Origin: Roseateles sp. YR242
GTDB lineage: Bacteria; Pseudomonadota; Gammaproteobacteria; Burkholderiales; Burkholderiaceae_C
Direction: 5' to 3'
DNA length: 64,000 nt
Assembly (NCBI RefSeq): GCF_900109745.1
Contig: NZ_FOAV01000018.1
Span: forward strand, 1-64,000
Made by a program: the position numbers and the translations under genes. This document shows positions 58,336 through 64,000 of the stretch, in pieces (position 1 is the first letter of the stretch; each line of letters begins with the position of its first letter). Under the pieces are notes generated by a model that saw only the letters and a program-made list of their open reading frames with translations, was not told the DNA's origin and did not search any database.

Positions 58336-59339
58336 GCGGTCTGCCCCTCCCGGTGTGGCGCGGCATGGTCGTGATCGTGCCCATGGTCGTGCCCATGACC
58401 GTGCGGGTGATCGTGATCATGATCGTGCCCCGGTGCATGCGCGTGGATGTGGACCGGATGCTCCTGCTGCGCAGCGTTGGCGGCCGGCGCATGGGTGTGC
58501 TCATGTGAATGGCCATGGCCGGCGTCATGCGCCAGCTCACGGTAGGTGCAGCCGTCACAGGGCAAGCGGCTGTCCGCCACATGGCGGTCCAGGTCCAGGA
58601 TGCGCTGGGTGAGCAGGTCGAAGATCTCCGGCTCGAAACCGAAGTGCGCCGTGCAGACAAAACGCAGCTGCGGATATTGGGCGCGCAGGTGCTCCACCTG
58701 GCGGTGAATGCGCTGCATCAGGGTGCCGGTGTAGAGGTAGTACGGCAGCACCACGATCTGCCGCATGCCCAGCAAGGCCTGCCGCTGCACCACTCGCTCC
58801 AGGCGTGGCCAGGTGATGCCGGTGAAGGCCAGGTCCACCAGTTCGTGGTCCCCGACCTCCAGCAGCCAGCGCGCCATCTTGGCCATGTCGCCGTTGGCGC
58901 CCCGGTCCGAAGAACCGCGGCCCAGCAGGACCACGCCGGTGGTGGTGGGGTCCGGCATGTCCAGGGTATTCATGGCCTGGCGCAACCGGCGGCGCAGCAC
59001 CGCGAGTACCGGGTCGCAGGCGGTCAGGTGCGGCGCGAGCAGGATCTCGGTCTGGGGGTAGGCCAACCGGGCCTGCTCGATCGCCTCGGGCACTTCCATC
59101 TTCACGTGGCCCGCCGCGTTCAGGATCAGCGGCACCACCAGCACACGCCGTGACTGGCGGGCGGCATCCAGCAGCCCTTCCTTCAGCCCGGGTGGGGCGA
59201 ATTCAATGAAGCAGACGTGGATGCGCCAGTCCGGCTGGCGCGCGCGCCACTGGTCGGCAAAGGCCAGGATCTCCTGGTTGCCCGAATCTTCGCGGGAGCC
59301 GTGGCCCACAATCAGGATGGTGTCGTCGGCGCTGATCAT
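58332..59339 (-). CDS. cbiX: Sirohydrochlorin cobaltochelatase CbiX, long form with His-rich tail
   Basis: 335 residues from ATG 59339. CbiX inserts cobalt into sirohydrochlorin, the step that defines early cobalt insertion. Two chelatase half-domains are seen: ILIVGHGSREDSGNQEILAF with NAAGHVKMEVPE, then GVVLLGRGSSDRGANGDMAK and HFGFEPEIFDLL. After a Cys pair (LPCDGCTY) the last about 65 residues are extremely His-rich (GHGHDHGHDHDH), which probably stores or buffers cobalt or nickel. The longer upstream frame reads through cbiF in another phase and is rejected. Confidence 0.92.
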   Translation of the reverse strand: MISADDTILIVGHGSREDSGNQEILAFADQWRARQPDWRIHVCFIEFAPPGLKEGLLDAARQSRRVLVVPLILNAAGHVKMEVPEAIEQARLAYPQTEILLAPHLTACDPVLAVLRRRLRQAMNTLDMPDPTTTGVVLLGRGSSDRGANGDMAKMARWLLEVGDHELVDLAFTGITWPRLERVVQRQALLGMRQIVVLPYYLYTGTLMQRIHRQVEHLRAQYPQLRFVCTAHFGFEPEIFDLLTQRILDLDRHVADSRLPCDGCTYRELAHDAGHGHSHEHTHAPAANAAQQEHPVHIHAHAPGHDHDHDHPHGHGHDHGHDHDHAAPHREGQTA

Positions 59340-60145
59340 GCATTGGCCTTTCGGAAGCGATGGGTGAATGTGGGGTCGTAGAGCTTGGAGCGCGCCAGCG
59401 TCTCCCAATGACGGGCGCCCAGCGTGGGGCTGGCCACGATCATGGCCTGGCTGACCACGCCGGCCTCGCGGCAGCGCTGCTTGATGTCGGCCAGCGTGCC
59501 GCGAATGATGAGTTCCTCGCCAGGCCAACTGGCCTTGTGCACGACGAGCATCGGCGCATCCTCCGGCCAGCCGGCTTCGCGCAGGGCCGCTTCGACCTTG
59601 TGCAGCAGCGTGATGGACAGGAAGATGCACAGCGTGGTGCGGTGCGCGGCGAGTGCGGCCAGGTCTTCACCCTCCGGCATGGGCGTGCGGCCTTCCACGC
59701 GCGTGAGAATCACGCTCTGCGTGACCTCCGGCAGGGTCATGGATTCACCGGCCGCCGCCATCGACGCCATGGCCGACGAGACACCGGGCACCACGCGCCA
59801 CGGCACACCGGCGGCATCCAGCGGGCGTGCCATCTCGATCAACGCGCCGTACAGGGCCGGGTCACCCGTCTGCAGACGCACGACGGTCTGGTGCTGGCGC
59901 GCGCGGCTCACCAGCCATTCGGTCATGTCCTCCAGGGTCATGTCCTTGGAGTCGCGGATCTCGCAATCGTCGGGCGCGTATTCGGTCGCGGCACGGTCCA
60001 CCAGCGAGCCCGCGAAAAGCACGGCACCGGCCTGGGCGAGCAGCTTCTGGCCCTTGATCGTGATCAGCTCCGGATCGCCGGGGCCGGCCCCGACGAACCA
60101 GACAGTGCCCGGCGTCCCCGGTGTTTCTGGGGTATCAGGCGGCAT
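59336..60145 (-). CDS. cbiF: Precorrin-4/cobalt-precorrin-4 C11-methyltransferase
   Basis: 269 residues. CbiF/CobM methylates C11. Blocks: VWFVGAGPGDPELITIKGQK, LLAQAGAVLFAGSLVDRAAT, VRLQTGDPALYGALIEMARP and WRVVPGVSSAMASMAAAGES. ATG 60145 overlaps the cbiO stop by 11 bp and has AGAGAGAA before it; ATG 60163 is an alternative. It ends overlapping cbiX. Confidence 0.92.
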   Translation of the reverse strand: MPPDTPETPGTPGTVWFVGAGPGDPELITIKGQKLLAQAGAVLFAGSLVDRAATEYAPDDCEIRDSKDMTLEDMTEWLVSRARQHQTVVRLQTGDPALYGALIEMARPLDAAGVPWRVVPGVSSAMASMAAAGESMTLPEVTQSVILTRVEGRTPMPEGEDLAALAAHRTTLCIFLSITLLHKVEAALREAGWPEDAPMLVVHKASWPGEELIIRGTLADIKQRCREAGVVSQAMIVASPTLGARHWETLARSKLYDPTFTHRFRKANA

Positions 60146-61004
60146 GGATGGTTCTCTCTTCATGGTTGGATACGGGCGCGGTGCGCAGGGCCGCGAGCAG
60201 TTGGCCCATCGATCGCGGCACCGGCGTGGTGGCCAGCAGGCCGCGTTGCACCAGTTCGGCATGCAGGGCCATCACCTCGGGCGGCGATTGACCGGCGTCG
60301 CGCCAGGCCTGGGGGTGCGCCATCAGGAATTCGGTCGGTTCGCACAGGCGGCACTGCCCGGCCGCCATGATGTGGATCTGGTCCGCCCATTCGGCGGCAA
60401 AGGCGGCGTCGTGGGTGGAGAGCAGTACCGTGACACCCCGGGCCACCAGGTCATCCAGCAACTGCTGGAGATCCTCCTGCATCGGCTGGTCCAGGCCGGC
60501 CATGGGCTCGTCGAGTACCAGCAGCCGGGGTTGCATCGCCAGCACCCCCGCCAGGCAGACGCGTTTCTTCTGCCCGAAGCTGAGGTGGTGCACCGGGGTG
60601 CGGCTGTGCGCCGCCATACCGACCGCCGCCAGGGCATCCGCCACGCGGGCACGTACGTCTGCTTCCGCCAGGCCCAGGTTGAGCGGGCCGAAGGACACGT
60701 CTTCCTCCACATGCGCGGAGAACAGCTGGCGGTCCGGATTCTGGAAGACCAGGCCCACCTGCTGGCGCAATGCGCGCAGGCCTGCGCGGTCGTGGTTCAC
60801 CGCCTGGCCCTGCCAGCGCAACTCGCCCGATGCAGGACGCAGCAGGCCGTTCAGGTGTTGCATCAGCGTGGTCTTGCCGGCACCGTTGGCGCCCAACAAG
60901 GCATTGCGGGTGCCGGGGCGCAGGTGGAAGCTGCAATCGACCAGCCCGGCGGTGCCGTCGGGATATTGATAGTGGGCGGAGATCAGCTCGATGAGATGGG
61001 TCAT
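60135..61004 (-). CDS. cbiO: Cobalt transporter ATP-binding protein CbiO
   Basis: 289 residues, the ATPase of the CbiMNQO energy-coupling-factor importer. Walker A GANGAGKTTLMQHLNGL, Q-loop VFQNPDRQLFS, signature HHLSFGQKKRVCLAGVL, Walker B RLLVLDEPMAGLD and the switch His in LLSTHDAAF are intact. It starts at ATG 61004, overlapping cbiQ (ATGA). The open frame continues upstream through cbiQ in the wrong phase and is ignored. Confidence 0.93.
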   Translation of the reverse strand: MTHLIELISAHYQYPDGTAGLVDCSFHLRPGTRNALLGANGAGKTTLMQHLNGLLRPASGELRWQGQAVNHDRAGLRALRQQVGLVFQNPDRQLFSAHVEEDVSFGPLNLGLAEADVRARVADALAAVGMAAHSRTPVHHLSFGQKKRVCLAGVLAMQPRLLVLDEPMAGLDQPMQEDLQQLLDDLVARGVTVLLSTHDAAFAAEWADQIHIMAAGQCRLCEPTEFLMAHPQAWRDAGQSPPEVMALHAELVQRGLLATTPVPRSMGQLLAALRTAPVSNHEERTIHAA

Positions 61005-61882
61005 GCGGCCGCTCCCGGGTTGGCCACGACAGTCGCGGCGGTTGCGGCATTTGCGGCAATCGAGGTATTTGCGGTGGTTGCCTGAAGGGCCTGGCCGTTG
61101 CCGCCGCTGGGCGCCATGAGCCCCAGGCCATCCAGGTGATCGGGGCTCGCCAATGCCGCCACCAGCATCAGTGTCAGCCCGCAGGCGCCTGCCGTCAGGC
61201 ATTGCCGCCGCCATTGCGGAAAGTCCGCCGACAGGAAGCGCAGCTGGCCGTCGAAATTCCTCGCGTCCGCAGCCGCCTGCAAGGCCGTTGCGCGCATCCA
61301 GCACTGCACGGCCATCTGGCTGATCAGCAGGGCCATGGCGCGCAGCGCCTGCCGCCGCCCGCCATAACCGAGCCGGGCTCGCTGTGCGGTGACGCCGTCG
61401 GAGAAGGCTTCTGCCAGCACGGCCTGCATCCGGTAGGCCACCACCATCAGGTCCAGCAGCACGGCGGGCATGCGCATCTGGCGCATCAGGGCCAACAGGT
61501 CGCCCAGCGGGGTGGTGAGTACCAGCCACAACAGGGCCGTGCACAGCGACAGCGCACGTGCCGCGACCATGAACACCTGCGGTGCCATCTCCGGTGCCAG
61601 GCGCCAGCTCAGGGTGCCGTCCACTGGTGTCACGGACACCAGCATCGACAGGCAGGACATCGCCAGAAATCCCAACGGGGCGCGGGCCACCCGCACATAC
61701 GCCCGCAACGGGATGCGCGCGCCCCCCACCGTGACGGCTGCCATCAGGGCGGCCAGGCCCAGGGCCACCCATGGCGACGATGCCAGCCATGCCGCGCCCA
61801 TGGCGCAGCCGGTGAACAGTGCCTTGGCCGACGGGGCAACAGCGCGCCATGGGCCGGCATAAGCCAACCGCTCAATGCTCAC
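61001..61882 (-). CDS. cbiQ: Cobalt ECF transporter T component CbiQ
   Basis: 293 residues, about five to six helices. The T component couples CbiO to the CbiMN substrate subunits. It carries the two Ala-Arg-Gly-type coupling helices, here as QRARLGYGGRRQALRAMALL and MRATALQAAADARNF. The C-terminal tail is a low-complexity Ala/Thr stretch. The start is GTG 61882, inside the end of cbiN (11-bp overlap). Confidence 0.88.
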   Translation of the reverse strand: MSIERLAYAGPWRAVAPSAKALFTGCAMGAAWLASSPWVALGLAALMAAVTVGGARIPLRAYVRVARAPLGFLAMSCLSMLVSVTPVDGTLSWRLAPEMAPQVFMVAARALSLCTALLWLVLTTPLGDLLALMRQMRMPAVLLDLMVVAYRMQAVLAEAFSDGVTAQRARLGYGGRRQALRAMALLISQMAVQCWMRATALQAAADARNFDGQLRFLSADFPQWRRQCLTAGACGLTLMLVAALASPDHLDGLGLMAPSGGNGQALQATTANTSIAANAATAATVVANPGAAA

Positions 61883-62312
61883 CGGCCACTACCTGTGTGG
61901 TGTCGTTGCTGCTCGCGGTACCGTGGCTGGCGTGGTCGCTCCCACGGCCGCTGCTGATGGCCCTGCCATCGGCCCCGCCCTGGCTGGTGGCCGCCGGCAC
62001 CGGCGCGCCGCTTTTGGCGGATGCTCGTGCCCTCGACATGCCAAGCCAATAGCCGATCACGCCCGCACCCGCGGCCGCCTGAAGGGCAAACAGCAGGGAG
62101 GCAATTTCATTGCTGGAGGGCTCCAGCACGGGGCTGAACCAGGGTTTGTAGTCGGGCGCGATCTGGGTAATGGCCTGCTGCGCGCGCGCATCGGCGCCCT
62201 GGAACAGCTCACTCTCGCCGGAGGCCTCAGCGGGCGGCGACCCCACCCACACCAAGGGCAGTGCCGTGAGCAGGACCACGGCGGCCAGAAGAAGCCAGGT
62301 CTGCTTCTTCAT
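61872..62312 (-). CDS. cbiN: Cobalt transporter subunit CbiN with extended C-terminus
   Basis: 146 residues. A first helix ([19 protein letters not shown]), a periplasmic loop with [20 protein letters not shown] and [20 protein letters not shown], and a second helix ([16 protein letters not shown]) fit CbiN. Typical CbiN is about 90-105 residues; here a Ser/Gly-rich tail of about 45 residues follows the second helix. ATG 62312 overlaps the cbiM stop (ATGA). Confidence 0.85.
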   Translation of the reverse strand: MKKQTWLLLAAVVLLTALPLVWVGSPPAEASGESELFQGADARAQQAITQIAPDYKPWFSPVLEPSSNEIASLLFALQAAAGAGVIGYWLGMSRARASAKSGAPVPAATSQGGADGRAISSGRGSDHASHGTASSNDTTQVVAGEH

Positions 62313-62989
62313 GGTGTGGGCCTCCGGGCATAGGTCAGCACCGGCATCAGGCGCAGCTCGGTAGCATTGAATTGCGCCATGGCATTGACCACCAGCACGG
62401 TCAGCAAGCCCTCGGTCACCGCCAGCGGCAGCTGGGTGACCGCGAAGATGCCGGCGAACTTCTCGAACGAGAGCAGCACACCGCCGACCGGATCGGGAAA
62501 CGCCAGGGCCAGTTGCACGGACGTGGTCACGTAGGTGGCCAGGTCACCGAGGCAGGCCGCGAAGAACACGGCCACACTGCGGCTCAGCCCCAGCGCGCAG
62601 CCCAGGCGGAACACCCCGTACGCCACAAACGGCCCGACGATGGCCATGGAGAACACATTGGCGCCCAGCGTCGTCAGGCCGCCATGGGCCAGCAGGAGTG
62701 CCTGGAACAGCAGCACCACAAAACCCACCGGCACCATGGCCGCGGGCCCGAAGAGCAGGGCACCCAGCCCGACACCGGTCGGATGCGAGCAGCTCCCGGT
62801 GACCGAAGGCAACTTCAGGGCGGACAGCAGGAACGCAAAGGCGGCACTGACGCCCAGCAGCATGCGTTGTTCCGGATGGGCGCGCAGCGTGCGGTTGACC
62901 GACGCCAGGCCCCAGGCCAGAAATGGTGCGGACGCCACCGTCCACGCAAGCGCATGCTGGAAAGGCAGGAAGCCCTCCATGATGTGCAT
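62309..62989 (-). CDS. cbiM: Cobalt transporter substrate-binding subunit CbiM
   Basis: 226 residues. It opens [20 protein letters not shown]; the N-terminal MHI.EG is the metal-binding signature of CbiM, with the Met-x-His coordinating cobalt. [20 protein letters not shown] is the other family hallmark. Six to seven helices are visible. GGGAGGTATCGA precedes ATG 62989. It is the first gene of the operon, directly behind the cobalamin riboswitch, so cobalt uptake and all downstream enzymes are repressed together by B12. Confidence 0.93.
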   Translation of the reverse strand: MHIMEGFLPFQHALAWTVASAPFLAWGLASVNRTLRAHPEQRMLLGVSAAFAFLLSALKLPSVTGSCSHPTGVGLGALLFGPAAMVPVGFVVLLFQALLLAHGGLTTLGANVFSMAIVGPFVAYGVFRLGCALGLSRSVAVFFAACLGDLATYVTTSVQLALAFPDPVGGVLLSFEKFAGIFAVTQLPLAVTEGLLTVLVVNAMAQFNATELRLMPVLTYARRPTP

Positions 62990-63129
62990 TCGATACCTCC
63001 CGTCGAATGGATGAACTCGACACCCTTCAACGGAAGCTTCGGCGGCAACATCAGCGACGGCGAGACCGATCCTGGTCGCGCAGTACCGACAACGGCCTCC
63101 CTCGCCCCGGGGAATGGTGCTGACATGTC

Positions 63130-63285
63130 GCCATCGGGCCGGTATTCTGGCTCGCCATCATCCTTCCCTGCGCCTTCCCGTGAACTTCACAGTGGCTGGT
63201 ATGCAGGGTCGTCTGGCTTACAGCAGCGGGGGCTGCACCGGAATGGCTGTGGATCACAGCGTCACCGGTTTCCCGTTTAACGCGC
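63130..63285 (-). promoter_or_regulatory. Cobalamin (B12) riboswitch
   Basis: On the minus strand the leader of cbiM shows the ordered parts of a cobalamin riboswitch: GGGAAACCGGTG (from about 63274), a variable hairpin, CCGGTGCAGCCCCCGCTGCT followed by GTAA, CCACTG, GGGAAGG, and the B12-box region GCCAGAATACCGGCC (63137-63151). The spacing and order match the known fold. About 140 bp separate it from the cbiM ATG, where the expression platform must lie. The rest of the 402-bp gap shows only loosely repeated CCTGGCC-type sequence (63340-63385). Confidence 0.9.
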
Positions 63286-63391
63286 ATTCCTGATGGAAGG
63301 CGCGCACCCAAGGCGGGACGAATGTTAACCGCATCCGAACCTGGCCGAGCCCGGCCCAACGTGGCCGAACCCGGTCAGCCAGGCCCGACAC

Positions 63392-64000
63392 TCATCCGGC
63401 GGTTCGGTACTGTGCCATCACCGCCGTGCCCTCCATCGTCGGATCCGACACCGACGGCGCGCCGGTTTCGATGTGGCCCGCCAGCCGGCGCAGGAAGTCC
63501 GCCTGGCCGCCCACACGCAGGGAGACGTCATACCAGTGCGCGCTGGTGGCCACCGGAATGCGCAGCGCGCTGCTGCTGCGCGCCGGCACCTGGATGGTCT
63601 GTGCGGGGACCTGGCGGTACTTGTTGTGGACCAGCGTGAAGCTGGCGGCCACCGGGCCCGTGTTGGTGAGCGTGAGCACCAGCTCGCCGCTGGCGGGTTC
63701 CGCACGGGCCTGGACGTCCGGATTGGGCTGGCCAGCCGCCGCTGCGCGGCGCGCGTTGCCCGCCAGATGGCGGTGAAAGCCGTTGGGGCCGACCACCCAC
63801 AGGTCGTAAGCGCCGCTGGCCACGGGGGCGAAGCTGCCGGTGAGCTGCTTGCCGGCCTCCACGGTGTAGCGGCGCGGCAGGTCCGCCAGGCGCAACCGGT
63901 CATAGACATGGAACACGGCTGCAGCCCGGCCCGTGTTCTCGAAGCTCAACGCCAGCGTGGTGGCCCCCAGCACGGCGCTGGGCAGGACGCGCGCCGTGAC
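63392..64000 (-). CDS. Phospholipase C-type protein, C-terminal DUF756 repeats, partial
   Basis: The frame is open to the right window edge and ends at 63392 after about 203 visible residues. It shows two related beta-sandwich repeats (LALSFENTGRAAAVFHVYDR, then GSFAPVASGAYDLWVVGPNG; and VLTLTNTGPVAASFTLVHNK, then HWYDVSLRV), the DUF756 pair found at the C-terminus of non-haemolytic or haemolytic bacterial phospholipase C (acid-phosphatase-like superfamily). The catalytic N-terminal domain lies beyond the window, so activity is inferred. Confidence 0.82.
   Translation of the reverse strand, partial: VTARVLPSAVLGATTLALSFENTGRAAAVFHVYDRLRLADLPRRYTVEAGKQLTGSFAPVASGAYDLWVVGPNGFHRHLAGNARRAAAAGQPNPDVQARAEPASGELVLTLTNTGPVAASFTLVHNKYRQVPAQTIQVPARSSSALRIPVATSAHWYDVSLRVGGQADFLRRLAGHIETGAPSVSDPTMEGTAVMAQYRTAG

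Noticed and set aside
59424-61085. 553-residue plus-strand open frame
   Set aside because: It lies antisense to cbiF and cbiO, both unmistakable.

Overview
The window is GC-rich, densely coded DNA from a betaproteobacterium, most likely Burkholderiales of the Roseateles/Mitsuaria/Rubrivivax kind. This is an inference from codon use, a FadE-type acyl-CoA dehydrogenase, a PEP-CTERM protein and the gene content; no rRNA or tRNA is present to confirm it.

Left end (1-7.9 kb) is accessory DNA. It holds an IS66-family end cut by the window edge, a small interrupted ORF, an internally deleted IS3-family element, an orphan immunity-like gene, a GNAT acetyltransferase and a methyltransferase. A phytanoyl-CoA dioxygenase-like gene with a divergent AraC regulator sits between two short imperfect direct repeats. 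A coupled trio follows: a secreted protein, a KptA C-terminal fragment and an ADP-ribosylglycohydrolase. From 8 to 20 kb come an autotransporter-like barrel protein, a diguanylate cyclase, DUF4287, FadE, DUF421, a short-chain dehydrogenase, hemerythrin, a PPC/DUF296 protein, a small lipoprotein, an exported metallo-beta-lactamase-fold hydrolase and a MITE-like repeat.

The 20-36 kb block is the most system-like part. Three paralogous STAND ATPases lie here: one with an OmpR-type winged helix, one with winged helix plus TPR, and one with TPR only. The last two are translationally coupled behind a TonB-dependent receptor. A LuxR-type regulator with a degenerate receiver, an exported alpha/beta hydrolase, two MFS transporters and a coupled pair of secreted proteins surround them. 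The intergenic regions before the first MFS gene, the TonB receptor and the hydrolase/LuxR pair carry arrays of a GTGAA-type direct repeat with an exact 10-bp period. A different 10-bp array precedes the first winged-helix STAND gene. I propose a locally encoded regulon for uptake, hydrolysis and export of an unknown compound.

From 36.6 to 50 kb are mixed chromosomal genes: a short-chain dehydrogenase, two acyltransferases, a LysR/MFS divergent pair, a single-domain response regulator, a PEP-CTERM SGNH protein, a ClpP-like protease, a coupled DUF4365 plus unknown-protein pair, and a large VIT/vWA/TPR/DUF2135 protein.

From 50.1 to 63.3 kb is a cobalamin locus. bluB is on the plus strand. A 15-gene minus-strand operon (cbiM-N-Q-O-F-X-C-D-ET-L-G-cobE-cbiH-cbiW-cobA), almost every junction overlapping by 4-11 bp, lies behind a cobalamin riboswitch. 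The enzyme set is the early-cobalt-insertion (anaerobic) pathway with its own CbiMNQO cobalt importer. A precorrin-6A reductase (cbiJ/cobK) and the late amidation and lower-ligand assembly genes other than bluB are not in the window. The right edge cuts a phospholipase C-type gene.
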